Numbered from the stretch's first letter, positions 1 through 7,010 are shown. The stretch is 16,668 nucleotides of DNA from JBCDGH01 sp038751365 (GCA_038751365.1 JBCDGH010000028.1:1-16668), one strand, 5' to 3'. The notes: generated by a model from the sequence alone, not told the origin. Numbers and translations: made by a program.

Positions 1-1149
1 GATGGTAGTTGTAGAGGAGACTTACTATCTGCCCAAGTAGTAGACTGTACTTACGATTCAACTACTAGAACTCTAACTTGGAATGTAGGTAATATGAGTA
101 GAGGACAAGCAGGTAGAATAACCTTTGATGTTAGGGTGAATACAGACGCTGAATATGGTATAGTGTTTAACACAGCCGTAATTGATTCAAATGAGACAGA
201 TCCAGATGACAGTACTTATACCGTAGATATAGTACCTACTGACATTGTAATTACCAAAACAGTTTCTGAAGGTTTAGTAGTCATTGACAAAACTAACCCT
301 GAAGCTACCGAACTAGACTACACTATTCAATATGGTAACGAGACAGATCAACCTTTAACTGGAGTAGTTATTACAGATACCTTAGATTCCAGGCTAGTGT
401 TTGTAAGTTGTAGTGATGACTGTACTTATGATGAAGCTAGTAGACAAATGACTTGGAATATTGGTAATTTAGAGTCTACACTAAATTCTACTCAACCTAC
501 AGTTACATTCAAAGTAAAACTAAATAATGCTCACGATTTTGCTCCTAACGAATATATTCCAAACACTGCTATTATTGATTCGAACGAAACTGATCCAAGA
601 GATAGTACAGTTACAACCTTAGTAAAGTACTTTGATGTATCGATTATAAAGACAGTTTCTAAAGATTTAGTTAGTATTGGAGAGGAGTATACCTACTATG
701 TAGAGTTTACAAATACTACAGAAAATATACTTACAAATGCTGTAATTACCGATCAACTAACAGATAATCGAATTGAATATGTGACAGGAAGTTGTTCTGG
801 AAACTGTACTTATGATTCAGCAAGTCGTACTTTAACTTGGACAAGACCAAGTTTAGCTCCTAATCAAACTGAAAAAGTAGAATTCAAAGTCAGAGTATTA
901 ACTGGAGTTAATGTCTTTGGAGATATAGTAAACACAGCCAAAATTAATACTGATCAAACTCCTGAGAAAGAATCTACCGTAAATGTCAAAATATCGAATA
1001 TAATTAATGATCCGATTAGGACAGGTGGAATAGCAATTCCGTTTGCCTTAGTAACTTTAGTAGGGTTTGGTAGTTGGAGATTCCTTCAAATTAGGAAAAA
1101 GAAAAATAAAAAGATTAGTATTGATTTAGAAAACAATCAAAGTAAATAA
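1..1149 (+). CDS. DUF11-repeat surface protein, C-terminal part (5' end outside window)
   Basis: The frame is open from the first base, so the gene starts before the window; 382 residues are visible. It is built of Ig-like DUF11 repeats about 125-128 residues apart. Each has a Cys pair followed by the pattern CTYD..(S/T)R..TW, and two repeats carry the shared motif IDSNETDP. The Cys pairs are CX3C in the last two repeats (CSDDC, CSGNC) and CX11C in the first, which suggests a disulphide per repeat. The C-terminus reads PIRTGG, then a hydrophobic segment of about 18 residues, then a Lys/Arg-rich tail. This predicts an extracellular stalk held in the membrane or processed at the wall. The same ending occurs in the large protein at 13807-16668. 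Family assignment as a DUF11 surface stalk is solid; the ligand or role is unknown. The frame ends in TAA. Confidence 0.85.
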   Translation, partial: DGSCRGDLLSAQVVDCTYDSTTRTLTWNVGNMSRGQAGRITFDVRVNTDAEYGIVFNTAVIDSNETDPDDSTYTVDIVPTDIVITKTVSEGLVVIDKTNPEATELDYTIQYGNETDQPLTGVVITDTLDSRLVFVSCSDDCTYDEASRQMTWNIGNLESTLNSTQPTVTFKVKLNNAHDFAPNEYIPNTAIIDSNETDPRDSTVTTLVKYFDVSIIKTVSKDLVSIGEEYTYYVEFTNTTENILTNAVITDQLTDNRIEYVTGSCSGNCTYDSASRTLTWTRPSLAPNQTEKVEFKVRVLTGVNVFGDIVNTAKINTDQTPEKESTVNVKISNIINDPIRTGGIAIPFALVTLVGFGSWRFLQIRKKKNKKISIDLENNQSK

Positions 1150-1163
1150 AAGACTCAGTACTC

Positions 1164-1206
1164 ACTAGATTCGTAAACAAGACCCGCTTAAGCGAGTTAA
1201 TCTAGT
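1164..1206 (+). other. Nested stem-loop after the DUF11 gene
   Basis: The arms ACTAGATT (1164-1171) and AATCTAGT (1199-1206) are perfectly complementary, and they enclose the self-complementary core CGCTTAAGCG. The structure lies 14 bp after the stop of the DUF11 gene. It could stop transcription, but the downstream bases are only moderately T-rich, so it may be a processing or folding element instead. Confidence 0.4.
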
Positions 1207-1213
1207 CTGTTAT

Positions 1214-1241
1214 TTGCCTAAAAACTGAAGTTTTATATAAT
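1214..1241 (+). promoter_or_regulatory. Candidate promoter of the ValRS gene, possibly leaderless
   Basis: TTGCCT (1214-1219), a 16 bp spacer and a perfect TATAAT (1236-1241) precede the ValRS gene. The expected transcription start, 6-7 bp past the -10 box, falls on the ATG at 1248. No Shine-Dalgarno sequence is visible, which fits a leaderless mRNA. A small hairpin (AAAACT/AGTTTT, 1221-1234) lies in the spacer region. Confidence 0.45.
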
Positions 1242-1247
1242 TATGTC

Positions 1248-4127
1248 ATGTCATTGGCTGCAACTTACAAACCGAAAGATTATGAGAGTACAATTTATGA
1301 TCGTTGGCAGCTAGAAGAAGTAGGCAAGCCGGAGAGTCAATTAATTGTCGGAACTAAGCCTGCAGTATTATTTGCCACTACCAATGAACACAAGATACAG
1401 CTATTTAAGCTAGCTTGGAAGCTGCAAGGTCTTAATAAACAATACAATCTATTATTGCTCAGTGATTTTGACACCAGTAGTTTACCTGAGGTTGTTGAAG
1501 ACTCTGGGAGTTTTGAAGGTGATGCCCTAAAAAAAGCGATTATTTATGCTAAACATTTTAATTTACCAACTATTTCTCAAGACCGAGGATTTGAGTTGAT
1601 TGCTTTGGGTGGATGGCCAGGTACAGCTAGTAAAAAAGAAATATTTGGAAGTGAGCAGATTGTTTTTACTAATAATTATCATCAGGATAATAATATCGAA
1701 GATGACATTCAAAGAGCAAATTCTATCTTAGACAAAATAACTGGCAAGGATAGAAATATGAAAGTAGTTCAGGGCTTGGCAATAGCTCTACCAGATGGTA
1801 CTTCTATATCTGATAAATACGAAACATTGGGTACTGCTAGTAAATATCTAGTGACTAGGATAGGTGCCTCTTTTGATTGGTTTTTTATTCCTGATAAGCT
1901 TGGGCATGTTTTGGCAGAGTTTGAATCTCGAGAGTTATTAGATATTTATCAAGCTAAAGAAATGTATCCGATTACTTCTAAGATTGTTGATTTTCTCGAG
2001 CAGTCTCGAACCTATTCAATCTTGATGCCTCCTCCTAATCTCACTGGAGATTTACACGCAGGTCACGCTTTTCAACACTATATGATGGATACTTTGACAA
2101 GAATTCATCGTCAAAAAAATCGATCAAGTTTGTGGTATCCAGGGGTTGATCATGCGGGAATCCAGCTAGAGGGAGTAATTGATAAACTAATTAAAAAAGG
2201 AGATTTTGATAATGAAATAATAAAAGAAAACAAGCAATTCACAAGTATTCCAGTTGCGGACAGACCCAAGTGGCTGAAAGTAAATAACCCAGAGTTGTGG
2301 AGTAGGTTAGCTTGGACTAAAGTGAATGAGTGGAGAAATAATCAACAGAATCAAAGTAGCGTTTTGGGTGATACTCCTTCCTATGACAGAAGCTTATTTA
2401 CTCTTGATCAAAGAGCTACTCAGATGGTAAACTACGCCTTTAAAAAATACTGGCAGGATGATCTAATTTATAAGGGCAGTTATTTAATTAATTGGTCTGT
2501 TGGTCTACAAACTGCTGTTAGTGATGTGGCAGGAGAAATAGAGTATCAAAAGCGTATAGATCCTTTTGTTACCTTTGAGTATGAAGTTGAAGAAATTATA
2601 TATGATAGAAATAATCCAGAGTTTAGTAAGCTAAGGAAGGAGGTTATCAAGCTAGCTAATTCCTTAATTGGTAAGAGAATTAAAGTATCCACTGTTAGAC
2701 CTGAGACAATTTTTGGTGATGTAGCTGTAGCTGTACATCCAAAAAGGCTAAGTCGATTATTTAGTCTTGAGTCTTTTCCGGATGAGATAATAGGTGGCTT
2801 TGAGAGCTTAATAAATAATAAAACTGCTACAGTTATCCTGACTAATAGTTTAAATAAACAAGTTGAATTAATTATTGCGGAGGAGGTAGATGCTGATTTT
2901 GGTACAGGTGCCTTAAAAATCACTCCAGGTTCAGATATTGCAGACTATATTATTTTTAATAAGTACTCAGGAGGTTCATTTCCTAGTGCAGTTGGTAGAG
3001 ACGGAAGGCTCACTGATATCAGTGGTCAATATGCAGGTTTGACTGTGGAGCAGGGGAGGTTAGCGGTAATTAAGGACTTAATATTGAGCAATTACATACC
3101 CATCAAAACTAAAGAGGGTATTGTTACAAAAAATCTTGAATACAATTTTAATCTAATAAGTCCAGAATTAGATCAATTTGATGCAACTAAACACTCTTAC
3201 ACTGAAGGAGTTAAAAGATTGCAAGAAGTTTTAAGCGAATCAGAAATTGAGTACGAAATTGATTGGAGTTATGAACACAATGTTACCATATGTGAACGCT
3301 CTAAAACTGTTATTGAGCCGCTTATTTCTGAAGAATTTTTCTTAAGTTATCATAATCAAAACACAAATCTACAACAGATGGGTTTGCAAGCTCTGGAAGA
3401 GACTAGTTTTTATCCAGCAGATATTAAAGAAAGAGCAAAGAATTTTTTAGAGAATATAAATGACTGGTGTATATCCAGAGATTTGGTATGGGGGCATAAA
3501 ATGCCTATTTGGTATAATCTTGATTTAAATCCAAACAAAAATTTTTATTCCTATCTTGAGTATAGTGAAAATACAGAAATTCAAAAGCTAATAAAAGTTC
3601 AAGATACTAAGCCTACTGAGTTAGGTACATGGGTGCAAGAGGAAAAAATTCTAGATACTTGGTTTAGTTCGTGTTTATGGCCACTCAGTACCCTAGGATA
3701 TTATGACTATATTCAAGGTGAAACAAATACTGATTTTAAAAAATATTATCCCACTTCAGATTTAGTTTCAGGTGTAGATATTTTCTATCAGTGGATAGTA
3801 AGAATGATGTTAGTATGTAAGTACTTTACAGGTCAAACTCCATATAAAAATGTAATTCTCAACCCAACTGTAAGGGACGAGCAAGGTCGCAAAATGAGCA
3901 AGTCGCTTGGTAATGGTTTGGATGCTGTAAAACAGATCGACAAATATTCAAGTGATAGTTTGCGATTAGCGATGTTATCGGGTATGATACCTAATCGTAA
4001 TTTTCGGCTAGGTGGAAGAATAGCTGACCAGATGTGTGAAAAATATCGCAATTTTGGCAATAAGCTGTGGAATGTAGCAAGATTTTTGGAATATAAAGAA
4101 GAGTCTTTAAATAATACTAAAAGTTAA
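1248..4127 (+). CDS. valS: Valyl-tRNA synthetase with inserted Ham1/RdgB-like domain, lacking anticodon domain
   Basis: Class Ia synthetase that would attach valine to tRNA-Val in the cytoplasm. Residues 7-20 match the usual ValRS N-terminus (Y.P...E..IYDRW). Residues about 30-252 (bases 1335-2003) are an extra domain resembling Ham1/RdgB inosine/xanthosine triphosphate pyrophosphatase: ATTNEHK (43-49), F..DALKKA (89-97), QDRGFELIALGGWPG (111-125) and GASFDWFF (206-213). ValRS resumes at PPPNLTG with HAGH (270-273), the editing domain about 430-690 including STVRPETIFGD (481-491), WGHKMPIWY (748-756), DTWFSS (803-808) and KMSKS (882-886). The protein ends 73 residues after KMSKS, just past NKLWNVARF, where the anticodon-binding domain normally starts; that domain and the C-terminal coiled coil are absent. 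No other frame downstream continues it. ValRS identity is firm; the Ham1 call is motif-based. Confidence 0.9.
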   Translation: MSLAATYKPKDYESTIYDRWQLEEVGKPESQLIVGTKPAVLFATTNEHKIQLFKLAWKLQGLNKQYNLLLLSDFDTSSLPEVVEDSGSFEGDALKKAIIYAKHFNLPTISQDRGFELIALGGWPGTASKKEIFGSEQIVFTNNYHQDNNIEDDIQRANSILDKITGKDRNMKVVQGLAIALPDGTSISDKYETLGTASKYLVTRIGASFDWFFIPDKLGHVLAEFESRELLDIYQAKEMYPITSKIVDFLEQSRTYSILMPPPNLTGDLHAGHAFQHYMMDTLTRIHRQKNRSSLWYPGVDHAGIQLEGVIDKLIKKGDFDNEIIKENKQFTSIPVADRPKWLKVNNPELWSRLAWTKVNEWRNNQQNQSSVLGDTPSYDRSLFTLDQRATQMVNYAFKKYWQDDLIYKGSYLINWSVGLQTAVSDVAGEIEYQKRIDPFVTFEYEVEEIIYDRNNPEFSKLRKEVIKLANSLIGKRIKVSTVRPETIFGDVAVAVHPKRLSRLFSLESFPDEIIGGFESLINNKTATVILTNSLNKQVELIIAEEVDADFGTGALKITPGSDIADYIIFNKYSGGSFPSAVGRDGRLTDISGQYAGLTVEQGRLAVIKDLILSNYIPIKTKEGIVTKNLEYNFNLISPELDQFDATKHSYTEGVKRLQEVLSESEIEYEIDWSYEHNVTICERSKTVIEPLISEEFFLSYHNQNTNLQQMGLQALEETSFYPADIKERAKNFLENINDWCISRDLVWGHKMPIWYNLDLNPNKNFYSYLEYSENTEIQKLIKVQDTKPTELGTWVQEEKILDTWFSSCLWPLSTLGYYDYIQGETNTDFKKYYPTSDLVSGVDIFYQWIVRMMLVCKYFTGQTPYKNVILNPTVRDEQGRKMSKSLGNGLDAVKQIDKYSSDSLRLAMLSGMIPNRNFRLGGRIADQMCEKYRNFGNKLWNVARFLEYKEESLNNTKS

Positions 4128-4162
4128 AAGTTAAAATTTATTATTTACCTTTATATTGATTC

Positions 4163-4711
4163 ATGTCAATTGAACCCTCAAAAATTATTTACTCTAAACG
4201 AAAAACCCTCTGTCTACAGATAACCAGAGAAGGTGAGTTTATTGTCAGAGCACCAAGGAGAGCTAGCAAATCTTTCATATATAATTTTATAGCTAAAAAA
4301 CAAGACTGGATTGTCAAAACTTTGGCTAAAATCATTAAGCGTGTACAGAATTCACCAAAGCTTACCTTTAGTGAAGAACAGATAAAAGAGTATAAAAAAA
4401 CCGCTAGAGCTCTTTTACAAGATAGGTTGAGTCATTGGAGTATAATAATGAAGCTAAATTATACTAGCTTTAGATTGTCTAGTGCTAAGACTCGCTGGGG
4501 ATCATGCAGTTGTAAAGATGTGATTAGTCTAAATTGGAGGTTAGTACTAATTGATATGAATATAATTGATTATGTGGTTATTCATGAACTAGCTCATGTA
4601 AGACAAAAAAATCATTCAGCCAAATTTTGGATTATTGTAGAAAAGTATTGTCCGAATTATAAAGACCTTCGCCGGGAACTGAAGGAAAAGCAGCTATTAT
4701 CACAAGTCTAA
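4163..4711 (+). CDS. YgjP-type (DUF45) predicted zinc metallopeptidase
   Basis: 182 residues. It carries the zincin signature HELAH (141-145), with a likely third ligand at H151 in KNHS, and the family hallmark RWGSC (111-115) followed by LNWRL (123-127). These identify the YgjP/DUF45 family of SprT/WLM-like metal-dependent hydrolases, whose physiological substrates are poorly known. There is no signal peptide or membrane segment, so it should be cytoplasmic. It starts 35 bp after the ValRS stop on the same strand, so co-transcription is plausible. No Shine-Dalgarno sequence is visible before the ATG; TATATT ends 5 bp upstream, but no convincing -35 goes with it. Length is slightly shorter than typical members (about 230), with the N-terminal part compact. 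The frame ends in TAA. Confidence 0.88.
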   Translation: MSIEPSKIIYSKRKTLCLQITREGEFIVRAPRRASKSFIYNFIAKKQDWIVKTLAKIIKRVQNSPKLTFSEEQIKEYKKTARALLQDRLSHWSIIMKLNYTSFRLSSAKTRWGSCSCKDVISLNWRLVLIDMNIIDYVVIHELAHVRQKNHSAKFWIIVEKYCPNYKDLRRELKEKQLLSQV

Positions 4712-4725
4712 AATATTTAAGCAAC

Positions 4726-4755
4726 AAAAAACCAGGTGTAATTTAATACACCTGG
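4726..4755 (-). terminator. Intrinsic terminator of the 253-residue orphan gene
   Basis: CCAGGTGTA (4732-4740) and TACACCTGG (4747-4755) form a perfect 9 bp stem with a 6-base loop. Read on the minus strand it is followed by six T (4731-4726), the classic intrinsic terminator form. The plus-strand side has no T run, so it serves the minus-strand gene, although the hairpin could also help end the convergent YgjP transcript. Confidence 0.8.
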
Positions 4756-4806
4756 CTGTAATATAGATTATTTCAAGGTTTTAATGAACCCTTACTTTAT
4801 CTGTAG

Positions 4807-5568
4807 TTAAAATCCACTATAGCTACTGCTTGAGCTTGATCTAAAGAGGTTTTCGGAACTGAGACTAGTATTAGTTATGAGATAAGTCTCCACTGAATCT
4901 GATCCAAAGATTGGATCGATGTTGTCTACCGCAGAAGTTCCAAGGAGATTTTCCTCAACAGAAAAATCGATATCATAGCTGACTATCGAACTATCTCCAA
5001 CTATAGGAAAATTTTCTTCAGCCAAAGTCACATCTGTATCTAAAACGTTGTCAGTTTTAGTTATAGTCGAAGTCTCAACGTTTCTCGATCCAAATCGATT
5101 TGCGAATTTCTCTTTAAGCTCAACAATTTTATTAGCCATTCTTTGTCGAAAGCTTGAAATTATATTGGTTTCTTCAGCTATTTCAGGCTCTAAAACCATA
5201 GATTGCTCCTCAATCAAGTTATCATTAACCACAACGGGTTTAGAAACTTGAACTAAAGGCGTGTTTTTTGAAGTTTTAGATTTGTTGCTAAGATCAAAGA
5301 GATCTATTTCCCTCCCAAATTGTTCCTGAGCTTTGGTTTTGTCTGTACTCTCTTTACCCAAAAGAGAAGTTGCGTCTTTCTTATCAATCCCAAACAAATC
5401 GATAGTTTCAACTTCTCTGATCTCTAGATGAGGCTCAATAACTTTAGACTTTTCTCCAAAGTTAATAGTCTTTCCGTTTGAGGAAGTTGCACTCCCCCAT
5501 CCCCAAGCTCTTCCAACACCGTTGATATTAGAAGCTCCAAATGATCCAGATGTTGATGCGTATCCCAT
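4807..5568 (-). CDS. Orphan low-complexity protein, function unknown
   Basis: 253 residues with no family I recognise. Residues 1-33 are rich in Gly, Ser, Asn and Ala (MGYASTSGSF..., GWGSATSSNG). The motif IDLF occurs twice, in ETIDLFGID and REIDLFDLS. A basic amphipathic stretch around residues 143-162 (RQRMANKIVELKEKFANRF) could form a helix. The C-terminus is FRSSSSSSYSGF. There is no signal peptide or membrane segment. Much of it looks disordered, which suits a scaffold or assembling protein, but this is inference. The start is supported by a strong Shine-Dalgarno AGAGG (5578-5574 on the minus strand), 5 bases before the ATG, and the 3' end by a clear terminator. It is therefore very likely a real monocistronic gene. 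Confidence 0.7.
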   Translation of the reverse strand: MGYASTSGSFGASNINGVGRAWGWGSATSSNGKTINFGEKSKVIEPHLEIREVETIDLFGIDKKDATSLLGKESTDKTKAQEQFGREIDLFDLSNKSKTSKNTPLVQVSKPVVVNDNLIEEQSMVLEPEIAEETNIISSFRQRMANKIVELKEKFANRFGSRNVETSTITKTDNVLDTDVTLAEENFPIVGDSSIVSYDIDFSVEENLLGTSAVDNIDPIFGSDSVETYLITNTSLSSENLFRSSSSSSYSGF

Positions 5569-5927
5569 TTTTTCCTCTTTTTTCGAACTTTGAACTAACT
5601 TGATAACTTATAATTACTGATTCTATTGAATCTATTTATTTTGGTAATGCTATGTATGAGCCATCCAAAAAAGTGATCTTATATTCTTATTTATTAAACG
5701 ACCGTTGTATTAGGTTGTAAAAAAGTGACAAAATATAAAGAGTAATTATTTTGTTATCGTTAAACAAGAAGTAAATACGTATATGATTACTTCTGACCTA
5801 TTACATGGCACAAAAAATACATAATGTCAAACAACTTTTTTTGAGCTAGATCTTCATAAGATAATAATACTGTCTGCAAAAATTAGGTAGTCAAAGATAC
5901 TAGATTCATTATCTCGAGAAATATATT
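5569..5927. other. Intergenic region with no gene; one inverted repeat
   Basis: No convincing ORF, tRNA or other RNA gene was found here. The minus-strand side next to 5568 carries the ribosome site of the 253-residue gene. AGAAGTAA (5767-5774) and TTACTTCT (5787-5794) form a perfect 8 bp inverted repeat whose 12-base loop contains the palindrome ATACGTAT. Short AT-rich runs elsewhere resemble promoter elements but form no well-spaced pair. The region separates two divergently transcribed orphans and may hold their control sites. Confidence 0.5.
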
Positions 5928-5956
5928 TTGACATATGATTAAATTTATGCTATGCT
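5928..5956 (+). promoter_or_regulatory. Strong promoter of the 58-residue orphan gene
   Basis: Perfect -35 TTGACA (5928-5933), a 17 bp spacer and -10 TATGCT (5951-5956) with an upstream TG (5948-5949) giving an extended -10. The start of transcription is expected near 5963, leaving a leader of about 19 bases that holds the ribosome site AGGAA (5970-5974). Confidence 0.75.
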
Positions 5957-5981
5957 TCAAAAAGTGTCTAGGAACTGAACA

Positions 5982-6158
5982 ATGAATTACTTTTTGAAAG
6001 TTATTGAAGGTGGTGACAAAGATGATGATAAAGTCGTTTATGTAGACTTTAACACAGGCAATACCACTGACAGTGATGGTAACTCGACACCCCCCTACAA
6101 TGCCGATATAGTTGTCTACGATGATTATGGTAATCCAGTACCATACGACGACGAATAG
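5982..6158 (+). CDS. Small acidic orphan protein (58 residues)
   Basis: This short frame begins MNYFLKVIEGGDKDDDK and ends GNPVPYDDE, stopping at TAG. It is rich in Asp (12), Tyr, Val, Gly and Asn, and strongly acidic. The pattern VVY-x-D occurs twice (KVVYVDF and DIVVYDDYG), which suggests a small beta structure or a two-fold repeat. There is no signal peptide or membrane segment. Its reality rests on context. A consensus-like promoter lies at 5928-5956, a Shine-Dalgarno AGGAA sits 7 bases before the ATG, and a strong terminator begins 20 bases after the stop. It is thus a self-contained transcription unit likely to be well expressed. I recognise no family and assign no function. The Asp clusters could bind cations; that is inference. 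Confidence 0.68.
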   Translation: MNYFLKVIEGGDKDDDKVVYVDFNTGNTTDSDGNSTPPYNADIVVYDDYGNPVPYDDE

Positions 6159-6178
6159 CTTTATTTATAGCTAGCTGT

Positions 6179-6215
6179 AACCAGGAATTGAATTAAGCTT
6201 CTTCCTGGTTTTTTT
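6179..6215 (+). terminator. Intrinsic terminator of the 58-residue gene
   Basis: AACCAGGAA (6179-6187) pairs perfectly with TTCCTGGTT (6202-6210) around a 14-base loop, and a run of seven T follows from 6209. It lies between the plus-strand orphan and the convergent ExoD-family gene. Confidence 0.88.
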
Positions 6216-6233
6216 GTTGCTTTATTAAGCTAG

Positions 6234-6854
6234 TTATATTAAACTCTTAATCCAATCTTTGAAAGTGTTTACTCCTTCTAAGCCAAACCTAGTGAACAGG
6301 TATATAATTAAGCTTGTAAAGCCTATTCCAAGAACTGCAGTAAGTGCCCCAAGTAGTATAGCTACTCCGTCCTCTTCCATCAACCCCAGACCCAGCAAAA
6401 AAGTCCCAAAAGCTGGTATGGTATTAGTTAAAGGAATTGGTAGAATCATGGATAAACCACAAAACATAACTAGTACACCCACAAATCGATAAAATACTCC
6501 TTTGGACAATACTTTAATACGAGGCTTGAGAAATTGCTCAAAAAACTCTAGAAATCTAATCATACCTTGTAGCATTTTGGACTCTTTAGCAGAAGGTAAC
6601 GGCTTATCCTTAACAAATTTAGGAAACCATAAATATTGACGGTTGATAGCAATTTGAACTCCCAAAGCCACTAATAATATTCCAAAAGGAGTGGAGTAAC
6701 CTGGGGCAGGAATCGGAAGTGCTGAGGGTAAAGCAAGTACCGCTAAAAATACCCCAAAACTTTTATGATTTATTCGCTTTAGAGAGTCTCCAAAAGTACT
6801 TTGTTCATTAGTTTCTGAAGAAAAAATAGTAGTAATGTCTTGAGATAGTTTCAT
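6234..6854 (-). CDS. ExoD-family membrane protein
   Basis: 206 residues with the ExoD (exopolysaccharide synthesis) family pattern. An N-terminal cytoplasmic stretch (about 1-30, including FGDSLKRI) precedes hydrophobic blocks rich in Pro and Gly. These include LPSALPIPAPGYSTPFGILL (42-61) and ILPIPLTNTIPAFGTFLLGLG (136-156), the latter two being the repeated LP-P-P.T...GT/G signature of the family. About four membrane segments are expected. ExoD was named for effects on exopolysaccharide in rhizobia, but the biochemical role of the family is not settled. It is convergent with the small orphan at 5982 and divergent from the membrane protein at 7031. No clear Shine-Dalgarno precedes the ATG. 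Length matches the family's usual 190-220 residues. Confidence 0.85.
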   Translation of the reverse strand: MKLSQDITTIFSSETNEQSTFGDSLKRINHKSFGVFLAVLALPSALPIPAPGYSTPFGILLVALGVQIAINRQYLWFPKFVKDKPLPSAKESKMLQGMIRFLEFFEQFLKPRIKVLSKGVFYRFVGVLVMFCGLSMILPIPLTNTIPAFGTFLLGLGLMEEDGVAILLGALTAVLGIGFTSLIIYLFTRFGLEGVNTFKDWIKSLI

Positions 6855-6990
6855 ACACTTAGAAATCGAAACATATACTGAAACAATTTTTCTAAAAAAA
6901 TCAAGTTTTTGTTTAGAGCTAATTAGTATAAGAATGAACTCAAAAGTCTCTAGAGCTTGTCAGAAGCTGGTTTTTATGCTTTTTTATCTA

Positions 6991-7010
6991 TGGTTACAAT
7001 TTTGTAACCA
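6991..7010. promoter_or_regulatory. Inverted repeat upstream of the 77-residue gene, candidate operator
   Basis: TGGTTACAA (6991-6999) and TTGTAACCA (7002-7010) are perfect 9-base arms separated by TT. The repeat ends 7 bases before the Shine-Dalgarno AGGGAG (7018-7023) of the small membrane protein gene. It could be a repressor site or, in RNA, a hairpin that affects translation. A weaker hairpin AGCTT/AAGCT (6954-6968) followed by GG and five T lies just upstream and may attenuate transcription. Confidence 0.45.

Noticed and set aside
1..94. ATG at 94 as the start of the DUF11 protein
   Set aside because: The same frame is open from base 1 and encodes part of a Cys-containing repeat like those further on.
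1150..1247. T-box or tRNA-like element before the synthetase gene
   Set aside because: The stem-loop lies upstream of the predicted transcription start and lacks a T-box sequence, antiterminator and cloverleaf.
2546..2923. 125-residue minus-strand frame inside valS
   Set aside because: Opposite-strand shadow of a firmly identified gene; no ribosome site or family.
4060..4200. Frameshift that would restore the ValRS anticodon domain
   Set aside because: The other frames after 4127 were read and show stops and no ValRS-like sequence; a clear separate gene begins at 4163.
5652..5720. 22-codon plus-strand frame in the 5569-5981 gap
   Set aside because: No ribosome site, no promoter at good spacing and no recognisable content.
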